NCBI RefSeq assembly: GCF_039555335.1 | Contig: NC_092646.1 | Location: 22,732,893-22,796,892 of the forward strand | Source of the DNA: Amphiura filiformis | Taxonomy: Eukaryota; Echinodermata; Ophiuroidea; Amphilepidida; Amphiuridae | Length of the DNA: 64,000 nt | Direction of reading: 5' to 3' | Shown: in pieces, positions 11,563-23,004 of the stretch | How positions within the stretch are numbered: the stretch's first letter is position 1 | How the letters are laid out: every line of letters starts with the position of its first letter | Notes under the pieces: generated by a model | Told to the model about the DNA's origin: nothing | Databases searched by the model: none | Seen by the model: only the letters and a program-made list of their open reading frames with translations | Position numbers and translations under genes: made by a program

Positions 11563-12222
11563 ATTAATGTAACTGTAAACACCCTTTATCCCATAAGTTA
11601 TACTTACGCTATTCCTAACCCGAAACAGAACTAGGACCCAATGCATATCATTTAATAATCTGTCTGGTTTATTTTAAAACATTGAAAAAATAGGCTATTA
11701 ATTATTTTAAGTCTAGTTTATTGTGATTATTAGGCTAGGTGTTTAACCAACATGTCGCCTTTGTATCGGGGCATGGAATAAGAATTCCTATTTTTATTTT
11801 ATTTTTATTTCTCGCCTCAAGGGCTAAGAGCAAAATTTTACAATTGATTTATTGGGAGTGGCTTTCTTTTTCTTACTCTTTTTCCTCAATCCTGTTTCTT
11901 TCTTTTCTCTTCATATCGGACAGTATGCTTATAAACTTATTTTGCTTGAGCCTTTTTCCATCAGGACCAGAGTATGTGTCCGCCCGGACCGACCGGTTAA
12001 AAAAACATTTTGTCGAAATGTTTTAAATTGGTGATGCTATGATCACTCATGGTCATGTGTACATGTATCTAGTACTATTTTTATGCTAATAGCCCTACTA
12101 TAAATTATCCAATATTTTGGACCGTTAGTTTATAATTTCTTATGTTCATAGTTGATCTACAATTTTTTAGACTGCTCTATCGACCAACTGGACAAAGGAA
12201 AATCACATAGTTATGTCATGAA

Positions 12223-12224
<2 letters not shown>
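11563..12224. other. Unassigned AT-rich DNA
   Basis: T-rich stretches give hydrophobic-looking frames (11739-12034) with no family signature. No feature called. Confidence 0.5.

Positions 12225-12261
<37 letters not shown>
12225..12261. repeat. Poly(A) run, 37 nt
   Basis: An uninterrupted A run. No retroposon body is recognisable upstream, so I do not call it a poly(A) tail. Confidence 0.9.
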
Positions 12262-12263
<2 letters not shown>

Positions 12264-12311
12264 TTATGTGAGACGAATTTAGTTATATTCGTGTTAGGAC
12301 TAACGGATACC

Positions 12312-12647
12312 TTAAGGTGGTACTACACCCCTTGATAAATTTGTGATTATTTTTGCATTTTTCTCAACAAAATAACAACACACTGGTAACAAAAGTTATG
12401 TATATTATAGAGGCAAGGAAAATTATCCAATTACTTCACTGAGATTTCAGTGATTCAAAACAAGTGGTTCATATATATGTTAAGAAATGGGGTACATTCT
12501 AGCGGTACCTCTTTTCTTATCGTAAATAACGTACCGCTTGTCCTTGCCTCTATAATATACATAACTTTTGTTACCAGTGTGTCATTATTTTTTGAGAAAA
12601 ATACAAAAATAGTCACAAATTTATCAAGAGGTGTAGTACCACCTTAA
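12312..12647. mobile_element. TTAA-flanked foldback MITE, GGTGGTACTACACC termini
   Basis: Starts TTAAGGTGGTACTACACC (12312) and ends GGTGTAGTACCACCTTAA (12647). The arms extend over 100 bp: CTTGATAAATTTGTGA, a CACACTGGTAACAAAAGTTA block and a TATATTATAGAGGCAAGGA block all recur inverted. Only the central 100 bp is unpaired. TTAA at both ends suggests piggyBac-type mobilisation (inference). A second copy with short arms is at 45710-45918. Confidence 0.85.
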
Positions 12648-13517
12648 GTAATTCAAAAAGGTGGGTTACGAAACATGGTACGTTGTAACGGGGTTTTAGA
12701 ACACAGTACATTGTAACAATTTAGCATTGTAAGAAACACGAAATTATGCATCAAAAATTTTAATCAAATAGTACACCATTGACGAGGAGAGCTTGACTGT
12801 GTTTGGTAGAATATTATAACTATAATAATGAGACATAACAACATATCAAGTTTTTCGTAGTATTTATTTGTTATCAGGGCCGATATGTTTGCAATCTCCT
12901 TATTATATCCGTACTTGTCACACAGTTTTAGACTGTTATATTCTTATCCAATCTCAAAGTAGTTTTTACAAGAGTTACTTCAGAAGTACTTAAAATAAGA
13001 CGACTTAAAATTGGAGTCTAAATTTACATAATAAAAAGCGTCCTTTACATTGAGTTGATGGTGTCGTAGGAGGGCGCTCGTCAATATTCACAGATGTTGC
13101 CGCAACATAGACATCGAATCAAGCCATGAAGTGGGGCAATTTTTTTCCAAAATTTCACTCACATGACATGACTCTTTATTAATGAAACCTTACTTCATTG
13201 TTCTTGTAATCGAATAACATATATTTTATGTACGATGATTGGCTAATATGTAATGCTAAATAATAAAACTGAGAAGCTACAGTAGCTGCTGGTACAATGT
13301 TAGCAGTTTTTTTTACTTGTTGCTCAATCCATCTTAACATTGATTCGTGCAGTGTTTTTACATGAAAAGAAGCACATATTTTTTTTCATCGAAACGGCTT
13401 CAACAAACAATAAAATATATATAGATTATTCAATTTTTACTTTTTTCGGTCTCGCGGTGCTATAGAACAACATATGCACGTTCCTTTTGCTGATCCTTGG
13501 TTGTGTTTTTGCTCGTA
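12648..13517. other. Unassigned AT-rich DNA
   Basis: No gene, RNA or repeat recognised. Confidence 0.5.
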
Positions 13518-13567
13518 TTTGTTGTTGTTGTTGTGTTGTTGTTATTGTTGTTGTTGTTGTTGTTGTT
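13518..13567. repeat. (TTG)n microsatellite
   Basis: About 50 bp of TTG/TGT repeat, slightly interrupted. Confidence 0.9.
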
Positions 13568-13609
13568 AATGTTTTGACGATAAGTCTTCTTCTTTTTAGC
13601 ATGTCCACA

Positions 13610-14200
13610 CACGCTAGATATTGTGTTTCAGCCACTGCTGGACACAACTCTTAGCAATATCACTCAGTTCCCTGCAAGGTCTTTTAAGAGCTTAAAAACT
13701 CTTGCTTCAATAGAGGACATCGCAATGTACTCCATTGTGTGTGGTTCAGTTCCACATACGCAGGTGAAATCTTCGGTGTTTAAAGTAACCCACTTTTGAG
13801 AGTCACTCATCGGCCAGTACTAGTCCTTCAAGAATGACCTCAGCTATGTGGGAGGGGGCTCGGCGAACAACGAGGCTGAAAGCCGAGCAGCGAGGCCGAA
13901 GGCCGATATATAGTTTTAAACTTCTGTCAGCCGAGAGTCATTCTTGAAGGACTAGCCAGTACCAGGTCTCAGTCCGTTGAGGCACTTCCATTTAGCCCAG
14001 TTTGAGTCGACACCAAAAGGAAATTCTCTTTGTGGTGACTTATGGACATGGATGTTGTTTGAGGAAGATTGGCAAGTCTATGTCTGACACCTTCCGCTTG
14101 TGCACTTGGTTCAACTTCGTTGAAGAAGCTTTCTCTGGATTTCAGTCGATTCTTTGAATTCCAATAGAAGGCTATTCATGCTTCATTCTCTAAAGAGGTT
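13610..14200 (-). pseudogene. Non-LTR retrotransposon ORF2, C-terminal relic
   Basis: On the minus strand, bases upstream of the inserted MITE (about 14000-13963) encode WAKWKCLNGLRPGTG. Bases downstream (about 13800-13680) encode a stretch containing CVCGTEPHTMEYI. A tryptophan, LN-LR-G-G segment followed by C-CG---QTM-HI (here PHTMEYI) is the signature of the zinc-knuckle-like tail after the reverse transcriptase domain of many jockey/RTE/CR1-type retrotransposons. The frame then breaks: the next stretch (VILLRVVSSSG) meets a stop at about 13625. Polymerase motifs are absent, so only the last part of ORF2 remains. It is dead coding DNA. The clade cannot be settled from so little sequence. 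Confidence 0.65.
13821..13954. mobile_element. hAT-like MITE, 134 bp, 8-bp target duplication
   Basis: The ends are perfect 18-bp inverted repeats, TAGTCCTTCAAGAATGAC and its complement. The element is flanked by the direct repeat GCCAGTAC at 13813-13820 and 13955-13962. An 8-bp duplication is typical of hAT (and P) transposons; the assignment to hAT is inference. It interrupts the retrotransposon relic, so it is younger than that insertion. The interior has repeated CGAGG-CGAA-GCCGA words. Confidence 0.85.
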
Positions 14201-14263
14201 CAATACATTTGAATTAGTGACTGTTTTATTTATGGCTGCCTACGTAATTCGGCCTCCGGGGTG

Positions 14264-14802
14264 TGCTATCAGCAGTAGATAGTTGATGAAGTAGTATGCT
14301 ATCAGCAGTAGATAGTAGATGAAGTAGTATGCTATCAGCAGTAGATAGTCGATGAAGTAGTATGCTATCAGCAGTAGATAGTCGATGAAGTAGTATGATA
14401 TTAGCAGTAGATAGTCGATGAAGTAGTATGCTATCAGCAGTAGATAGTTGATGAAGTATGCTATTAGCAGTAGATAGTCGATGAAGTAGTATGCTATCAG
14501 CAGTAGATAGTTGATGAAGTAGTATGCTATCAGCAGTAGATAGTTTATGAAGAAGTATGCTATCAGCCGTAGATAGTTGATGAAGTAGTATGCTATCAGC
14601 AGTAGATAGTTGATGAAGTTGTATGCTATCAGCAGTAGATAGTTGATGAAGTAGTATGCTATCAGCAGTCGATGAGGTAGCGTGCTATCAGTTGGTGAAG
14701 TTGGTAAATGAAGTATTGTGCTATCAGCAGTAAATGGCTTATGAAGTGGCATGTTATCAAATGTAGATAGCTAATGAAGTGTTGTGCTATTAACAATAAA
14801 AA
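14264..14802 (-). repeat. 33-bp satellite, block 1 (minus orientation)
   Basis: About 15 tandem units of TGCTATCAGCAGTAGATAG followed by TTGATGAAGTAGTA. Because 33 is divisible by 3 and the unit lacks stops, a 170-codon frame with an 11-residue period reads through. It is not a gene. The units degrade towards 14800. Confidence 0.95.
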
Positions 14803-14940
14803 AAATTATGAAGACGTTGCATTAGTTAGATGATTGGTTATATGATAAATGATATATATGATTTTATTCGCACAAACTTTCACAATACTTCAAATATTTA
14901 CTGCTGCAACTTTGTTAACTCATATGTTGATAGCATACCA

Positions 14941-15076
14941 TTCCATATTTTAAGCTTTCGACCACTAATAACACATTACTTCATCAACTATCTACTGCTG
15001 ATAGTACTAGTAGACTGCTTCGTCAAGTATATTGCTGATAGCGCACTACTTCATTAACTAACTGCTAATTATAGCA
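14941..15076 (+). repeat. 33-bp satellite, block 2 (short, plus orientation)
   Basis: A few degenerate units (ACTTCATCAACTATCTACTG, CTGATAGTACTAGTAGACTG, GATAGCGCACTACTTCATTA), inverted relative to block 1. Confidence 0.85.
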
Positions 15077-15104
15077 CACAATTTGAGATATTTACTATAA
15101 ATAC

Positions 15105-15209
15105 ACTATCCTTCTCCTCATCTTCATCACGGTCATCATCATTATCGTCGACATCATCTTCGTCATTGTCATCATTGTAATTGTCGTCATCATTATTGTC
15201 GTCATTCCA
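15105..15209. repeat. Cryptic (TCA)n microsatellite
   Basis: CATCATCATTATCGTC-type words: an imperfect trinucleotide repeat directly beside family A. Confidence 0.8.
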
Positions 15210-15221
15210 CCTGAATTTTAC

Positions 15222-15460
15222 CATCTACACGCGGGTGTCGACTGCAGACGACAGTTTCAAATTTTTTCAAAATTTCAAAAATTTTCGAATTGTAAATTTT
15301 CATGACTATATTTGGAATCAGCATGAAAAATGCATTGATATGAGTACAAACAAGCCTGGTATTGGTTCAGAGGCTCTTACGGTAGCTCTTGATATTTAGA
15401 GAAAATATCTCGAAACTTGGGCTTTTTATGTTGAAGTCTATGGCTAACACGCAGAGTATT
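15222..15460 (+). repeat. Dispersed repeat family A, full-length copy
   Basis: CTACACGCGGGTGTCGACTG start, TTTGGAATCAGCATGAAAAA and GTACAAACAAGCCTGGTATT centre, GCAGAGTATT end. Same orientation as 1663-1908. Confidence 0.85.
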
Positions 15461-16274
15461 AACCTTTCCTGTAGACAGGTCACGACGAAATCATTACAGG
15501 AAATGGATATGGGATAAAAATGAAGCCGAATTAGACAACAATAACGAAAATGATCATGATAATATCGGTAATACCAATAACTAGAAAGATGATGGCAACA
15601 TATATTCATACTAAACACAGAAACTAACCCTATTATACAAACACACCTGTTCACCCAATATGGTCATGACAGTAGCCAAATACCCACCCCATCAGATTGT
15701 TTGATTTTAGCAATGATCTGTCCACGCATCTCTCTCCCTATGCTCATGAGTCATGGGTACACTGCACATCACATCGCCACTTCACCTAGCTACTTGTTGC
15801 AACGCATTCGTCGGCAGGGACCTCTTAACAACCAATTTCATTGCCAACACCATTCCATTCTTCACAATCACCTATTTCCCCCCTGAGATTAAGGGTATGT
15901 TCATGTCCGTACAGGTTAAATAATACGCCATACCTATTGGAATTGTCGATTTTCAGTGATTTTGACAGATTTTGGAGGTTTGTTTATTTTAATTTGTAAA
16001 AAAGTGGGACACCATGATAACTGCTCCCATAAGAATCAAAATACACTTGCGCTACAGGTCTTTCCTGTCATTTTCTTTAAACAATCGAGAGTCAAGTTGT
16101 AGCTATTACTATAATCCATGACCAGATGTTTAAAATAGAATAGGGACACCACGATTCATAGCTTTGTCCATTTGGATATTAGTCAAGTAGGAACTCGAAT
16201 TCCTTCATAATAATGATGATTAAAAGCTGCATTTGGATCGGTGGAATAAAAATATCAATCTACTAATGATAACA
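15461..16274. other. Unassigned DNA
   Basis: No gene or repeat recognised. The short frames at 15367-15654 (minus) and 15701-15886 (plus) have no signature. Confidence 0.5.
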
Positions 16275-16574
16275 TACTAATATCGACTATTTTCTGCTGA
16301 TAACACACTATTTTATCGACTATCTACTGCTGATAGTACATTACTTCATCAACTATCTACATATCTGAAGTACTCTACTTAATCGTCTTGATCTTCTACT
16401 GACATCACAATAAATTGTCGAATAGTTGCAGTTGATAACAAACTACTTCACTAGCTATGTACTGCTCACAGCACACTTCTTCATCAACTACCTAATGCTG
16501 GCAGCACATTTTCATGAAATATCAACTGCTAATAACATTACACTACTACTATCAAATATCAACTGCTGACTACA
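16275..16574 (+). repeat. 33-bp satellite, block 3 (degenerate, plus)
   Basis: Loosely spaced CTATCTACTGCTGATAG and CTACTTCATCAACTA words, with many substitutions and length changes. It forms the old edge of the array. Confidence 0.8.
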
Positions 16575-16823
16575 CACTGCTAGTTTGTTATCAGTGGTAG
16601 ATAGTTGATGAAGTAGTATGTTATCAGAAGTAGATAGTTGATGAAGTAGTGTGTTATTAGCAGTAGATACTTGATAAAAAAAGTGTACTATTAGTAGTAG
16701 ACATTTGATACAGTAATGTGCTATCAGCAGTAAATAATTGATGAAGTAATATGCTATCAACAGAAACTGATGAAGTAGTGCGCTATCAGTAATAGATAGT
16801 CGATGAAGTAGCACGTTATCAGC
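16575..16823 (-). repeat. 33-bp satellite, block 4 (minus orientation)
   Basis: About seven units in the reverse sense (GATAGTTGATGAAGTAGT). The orientation switches at about 16824, giving a head-to-head junction with block 5. Confidence 0.9.
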
Positions 16824-17478
16824 GGTACTTCATCAACTATATCTACTGCTGATAGCAAACTATACTTCATCAACTATCTACTGCTGATAGCACACTACTT
16901 CATCAACTATCTACTGCTGATAGCACACTACTTCATCAACTATCTACCACTTATAGCAAACTACTTCATCAACTATCTACCACTGATAGCAAACTACTTA
17001 ATCAACTATCTACCACTGATAGCAAACTACTTCATCAACTATCTACCACTTATAGCAAACTACTTCATTAACTATCTACTGCTGATAGCACCCTATACTT
17101 CATCAACTATCTACCACTGATAGCAAACTACTTCATCAACTATCTACCACTTATAGCAAACTACTTCATTAACTATCTACTGCTGATAGCACCCTATACT
17201 TCATCAACTATCTACTGCTGATAGCATACTACTTCATCAGCTATCTACCACTGATAGCAAACTACTTCATCAACTACCACTGATATCTACCACTGATAGC
17301 TATCCTGATAGCACCCTATACTTCATCAACTATCTACTGCTGATAGCATACTACTTCATCAACTATCTACTGCTGATAGCATACTACTTCATCAGCTATC
17401 AACTGCTGATAGCATACTACTTCATCAACTATCTACCGCTGATAGCATACTACTTCATCAACTATCTACTGCTAATAG
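16824..17478 (+). repeat. 33-bp satellite, block 5 (plus orientation)
   Basis: About 20 units, with CTACTGCTGATAGC and CTACCACTGATAGC variants interspersed. A short CTACCACTGATATCTACCAC irregularity at 17274-17300 recurs in block 6 at about 20173 and 21281, so the blocks have exchanged or share ancestry. Confidence 0.95.
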
Positions 17479-18904
17479 TAGGCATATCACCTCAAAAATA
17501 AGGGCAGCAGAAACACGTTATTTAATGTTTCTACATGAATGACCTTTATTAAAGCATCAAAAATCAAAAAACCGAATTGAAATCGGTCAATGCATTGTGA
17601 TGTAGTGTCAATTTTAAGATGCTCATAGATGCCTGGAATGCAAATCTGCCACAAATTGCTATAATGACAAAATTGGCACATTTCGAGATTTTGAAGGTTT
17701 ATTTGGACACTTGCTTGAAAAAGCAACGTTAATTTAAGTATCACAGGTTAATTGCCTATCTTTTCAAAGAAAACAAAATTTAAAAAATCTATCATTGAAT
17801 AATTATAATAAATTAACCAAATATACTATTTTAGCAATTGCGGCCAATCTGCAGACAAATTAAAGTTGACAAAATGAATAAGTTCAGCTAATTAATATGC
17901 AAAATTGATGCCAAAAGAAAACCGTACATGATATCAGGGTGCGGTTTTTTTCGCACACATATGTATACAAAGTTCTTTCAATTGATAACAAAAAATACAC
18001 AAAAAGTAATCAATTATGCAAATTAGCTTATTACAGCTAATTATGTATTCATGATATTATTATATGTAAATTAGGCATGAGTAATTTTGGTTTTTTTTCA
18101 ATATTTAATGAAAGTCTTTTCATTCATCATGCATTTGTCAAGTATGAACCTGTTATGATGTTGAGTAAAGAATCTGCAGTTAATTACTTTAATATAATAC
18201 AAAAAATACAAACTTTGACATTTTGACGGTGTCTGGAATAGAATTTTCATTTTTTCTGTAAATATGGTATGTGTCACCATTGCTCAAAGCCAAATCCGAA
18301 AAGTAAAAATAAAAATTAATTTGCAATGAGACTTTAAATTAACATTTTGTTATCTGGATTAACATGGGAAGACAAACGGTAAAAGGAACAGCTACTCTAC
18401 TATACCGCGTATATAAAAATGGTGTGGCCTTGGACACACACAATGGCTTAGAGCTATTGTGGTTTGGAATATTACTCCCTTTAAACTCACTTTAAAAATG
18501 TTTTGTTTCAAATCGTTTTCCTCAAGTGTGCCATTCGTTGTCGACGGAAATAATTTACATGCTTAGAAAGATTAGTATTTCAGCTAAATGGTGGTAGGTC
18601 TTGATTTTTCAAAAGGCCTATATTTATTGATTTATGAGGCATCTTCAACAATCCATAAAAAAACAGGTAGTAGCTCTTAAACGAAGCAATATTTATTTTT
18701 TTTAAACCGATGGTAGTCACAGAAAGGATTCACACACCATATATCAAAAATTCAAACAATTGTGATAAATAGCACATATGAGGAAATTAATTTTTCGACA
18801 TGGATGTTTGCCAAAATTGAACAACTTTCATGCGCGCGCTTTTCAATTTACTGTTATGCTTGCATGCACAGTGTGGCAGAAGTATTGTGCAGCCACTGTG
18901 ACAT
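17479..18904. other. Unassigned AT-rich DNA between satellite blocks
   Basis: About 1.4 kb without a recognised gene or repeat. Frames of 60-85 codons on the minus strand carry no motif. Confidence 0.5.
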
Positions 18905-21900
18905 GCCTACTAATAGCAAACTAATTCATCAGTTTTCTAACACTGACAGCAAACTACTTCATCACCTATCTACTGCTGATAGCATACTACTTCATCAACT
19001 ATCTACTGCTGATAGCAAACTACTTCATCGACTATCTACCGCTGATAGCATACTACTTCATCGACTATCTACCGCTGATAGCATACTACTTCATCAACTA
19101 TCTACTGCTGATAGCATACTACTTCATCACGTATCTACTGCTGATAGCGTACTACTTCATCACCCATTTACCACTGATAGCATATTATTTCATCAACTAT
19201 CTTCCGCTCATAGCACACTACTTCATCAGCTATATATTGCTGATAGCAAACTACTGCATCAAGTATCTACTGCTGATAGGATAATAATGCATCAACTATC
19301 TACTGTTGATAGCAACATCAACTAACTACCGCTGATAGCATACTACTTCATCAAATATCTACTGCTGATAGCACACTACTTCATCACCCATTTACCACTG
19401 ATAGCATACTACTTCATTAACTATCTTCCGCTCATTATAGCACACTACTTCATCAGCTTTATATTACTGATAGCAAACTACTTCATCAAGTATCTACTGC
19501 TGATAGCATACTACTTCATCAGCTATCTACTGCTGATAGCATACTACTTCATCAAGTATCTACTGCTGATAGCATACTACTTCATCAACTATCTACTGCT
19601 GATAGCATACTACTTCATTAACTATCTACCACTGATAGCATACTACTTCATCACCTATCTACTGCTGATAGCACATTACTTCATCAACTATCTACCGCTG
19701 ATAGAACACTACTTCGTCAGCTATCTACTGCCGATAGCACAATTCTTCATGTACTGTCTTCTGCTGACAGTACACTACTTCGTCACACATCTACTGCTGA
19801 TAATAATGCATCAACTATCTACTGTTGATAGCAACATCAACTAACTACTGCTGATAGCATACTACTTCACCACCTATCTACTGCTGATAGCAATCTACTT
19901 CGTCAACTATCTACTGCTGATAGCATACTACTTCATCAACTATATACCACTGATAGCAAACTACTTCATCAACTAATTACTGCTGATAGCATACTACTTC
20001 ATCAACTATCTACTGCTGATAGCATACTACTTCATCAGCTATCAACTGCTGATAGCATAGTACTTCATCAACTATCTATCGCTGATAGCATAGTACTTCA
20101 TCAACTATCTACTGCTGATAGCATACTATTTCATCAGCTATCTACCACTGATAGCAAACTACTTCATCAACTACCACTGATATCTACCACTGATAGCTAT
20201 CTACTGCTGATAGCAAACTACTTCATCAGCTTTCTAACACTGATAGCAAACTACTTCATCACCTATCTTCTGTTGATAGCAAACTACTTCATCACATATC
20301 TACTGCTGATAGCATACTACTTCATCGACTATCTACCGCTGATAGCATACTACTTCATCAAATATCTACTGCTGATAGCACACTACTTCATCACCCATTT
20401 ACCACTGATAGCATACTACTTCATTAACTATCTTCCGCTCATTATAGCACACTACTTCATCATCAGCTTTATATTACTGATAGCAAACTACTTCATCAAG
20501 TATCTACTGCTGATAGCATACTACTTCATCAGCTATCTACTGCTGATAGCATACTACTTCATCAAGTATCTACTGCTGATAGCATACTACTTCATCAAGT
20601 ATCTACTGCTGATAGCATACTACTTCATCAGCTATCTACTGCTGATAGCATACTACTTCATCAAGTATCTACTGCTGATAGCATACTACTTCATCAACTA
20701 TCTACTGCTGATAGCATACTACTTCATTAACTATCTACCACTGATAGCATACTACTTCATCACCTATCTACTGCTGATAGCACATTACTTCATCAACTAT
20801 CTACCGCTGATAGAACACTACTTCGTCAGCTATCTACTGCCGATAGCACAATTCTTCATGTACTGTCTTCTGCTGACAGTACACTACTTCGTCACACATC
20901 TACTGCTGATAATAATGCATCAACTATCTACTGTTGATAGCAACATCAACTAACTACTGCTGATAGCATACTACTTCACCACCTATCTACTGCTGATAGC
21001 AATCTACTTCGTCAACTATCTACTGCTGATAGCATACTACTTCATCAACTATATACCACTGATAGCAAACTACTTCATCAACTAATTACTGCTGATAGCA
21101 TACTACTTCATCAACTATCTACTGCTGATAGCATACTACTTCATCAGCTATCAACTGCTGATAGCATAGTACTTCATCAACTATCTATCGCTGATAGCAT
21201 AGTACTTCATCAACTATCTACTGCTGATAGCATACTATTTCATCAGCTATCTACCACTGATAGCAAACTACTTCATCAACTACCACTGATATCTACCACT
21301 GATAGCTATCTACTGCTGATAGCAAACTACTTCATCAGCTTTCTAACACTGATAGCAAACTACTTCATCACCTATCTTCTGTTGATAGCAAACTACTTCA
21401 TCACATATCTACTGCTGATAGCATACTACTTCATCGACTATCTACCGCTGATAGCATACTACTTCATCAAATATCTACTGCTGATAGCACACTACTTCAT
21501 CACCCATTTACCACTGATAGCATACTACTTCATTAACTATCTTCCGCTCATTATAGCACACTACTTCATCATCAGCTTTATATTACTGATAGCAAACTAC
21601 TTCATCAAGTATCTACTGCTGATAGCATACTACTTCATCAGCTATCTACTGCTGATAGCATACTACTTCATCAAGTATCTACTGCTGATAGCATACTACT
21701 TCATCAACTATCTACTGCTGATAGCATACTACTTCATTAACTATCTACCACTGATAGCATACTACTTCATCACCTATCTACTGCTGATAGCACATTACTT
21801 CATCAACTATCTACCGCTGATAGAACACTACTTCGTCAGCTATCTACTGCCGATAGCACAATTCTTACTGTCTTCTGCTGACAGTACACTACTTCGTCAC

Positions 21901-22096
21901 ACATCTACTGCTGATAGCACACTACTTCATCAGCTATCTACTGCTGGTAGCATATTACTTTATCAACTATCTACAGCTGATAGCACACAACTTCATCAGC
22001 TATCTACTGTTAGTAGCATATTATTTCATCAACTATGTAATCCACTGCTGATAGCACACTACTTCATCAGCTATACTGCTGGTAACCAAATGATCT
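18905..22096 (+). repeat. 33-bp satellite, block 6 (main array, 3.2 kb)
   Basis: Nearly 100 units of CTATCTACTGCTGATAGC followed by ATACTACTTCATCAA. Each unit carries a CTATC/GATAG hairpin. Variants (CTACCGCTGATAGC, CTACCACTGATAGC, CTTCCGCTCATTATAGC) occur in a fixed order that repeats as higher-order copies of about 1.1 kb. Long frames of 187-239 codons exist because the unit is 3 x 11 and stop-free; two different frames are open, which argues against coding. Confidence 0.97.
20358..21466 (+). repeat. Higher-order repeat copy, 1109 bp
   Basis: Landmarks recur 1109 bp apart: TCAAATATCT at 20358 and 21467, and TAATAATGCA at 19801 and 20910. The preceding copy starts at 19351 and measures 1007 bp to the same landmark, so about three 33-bp units were gained or lost between copies. 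The third copy (21467 on) departs at about 21866. Near-identity between copies implies a recent duplication within the array. Confidence 0.9.
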
Positions 22097-22964
22097 TTTA
22101 ATGATCGTTCAAAACTATCAAGCAGCCTCACTCTTTAAAAACAAAGCTTACAAAATCCAGACGATATTAGGAAAAGATATCAGTTTGTGATATAGTTCGT
22201 GATATAGGTTTTATTCTAGTTTTCTCCTCTAGGTTTGATTAAATAATTGTTTGTTTATTTTATATTTCTTTACCCGTTTGTTATTGGTTTATTCGTCAAG
22301 ACCCAGTGACTACGACAGCATACTAGTGTCGTTGATAGTTGTTGCATTATTTCATAATTGAGTACAGAGTTGATTGCTATAAATTTAAGGAGATAGTATC
22401 AATTCTGATTTTATTTTGACCGACTCTCATTTTATCGACATAATCCGAAACCTGTCGCATTCAACATAATAGTATGCAAAAATACCTATAAATTTATAAA
22501 GTGCACGTATTCGTAAAATTCGTAAAGTTGTGAAAACATACATTCTTGTACAAAATTAACAAAGCAAAACGATATTTCGGTAACGCATTTGAAATGCAAT
22601 TTTGTATATCTAAAAAAAATCGCTCGGAGATTGCTACAATTCAAAAGACACACACGTGCAATAACATGATACCGCAAATTTAACGCCTCAACAACTCCTG
22701 TAAGTTAGCACATGTAGCTCTTGTTATTCAGCTTATGTCTGGATTATGTGGTAAAAATTAAGGAAGTATTAATAATCGTAAAAGACAACATCAGAGTGCT
22801 AAGCTAAAAGTTCATGTCATTATGTCTTAATGTTTCAATAATTTAAAGGCAAGAAGTAACAACAATGAAGTCAGTATATCTTCAGACGCTTCCCAACGTT
22901 TATTGAACCTCAAATTTACGTTTTTCAGCATGGTTTTTGCACATGGGCGTGGTACGTAAGCGTA
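22097..22964. other. Unassigned AT-rich DNA
   Basis: No gene or repeat recognised. Confidence 0.5.
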
Positions 22965-23003
22965 TGACGTCAATTTGACGTCACTTGAACCGCTGTGACC
23001 AAT
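22965..23003. promoter_or_regulatory. Candidate regulatory cluster: two CRE sites and a CCAAT box
   Basis: TGACGTCA occurs twice, at 22965-22972 and 22976-22983, three bases apart. GACCAATCAG (CCAAT on the plus strand) lies about 15 bp further on. TGACGTCA is the full CREB/ATF consensus. The local sequence is more GC-rich than its surroundings. No coding exon is recognisable downstream, so a promoter role is only inferred. Confidence 0.35.
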
Positions 23004-23004
23004 C

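Noticed and set aside
12225..12261. Poly(A) tail of a retroposed transcript
   Set aside because: No recognisable transcript body or target duplication lies beside the run.
14264..22096. CRISPR-like array
   Set aside because: Repeats are contiguous with no unique spacers, and the window is eukaryotic in character. The 38-bp and 43-bp arrays fail for the same reason.
18762..22101. Long frames with an 11-residue repeat (YLLLIAYYFIN type) as a repetitive protein
   Set aside because: The 33-bp satellite unit is a multiple of three and lacks stops in more than one frame and on both strands. Frames start and stop where indels occur, and two different peptide repeats are equally open.
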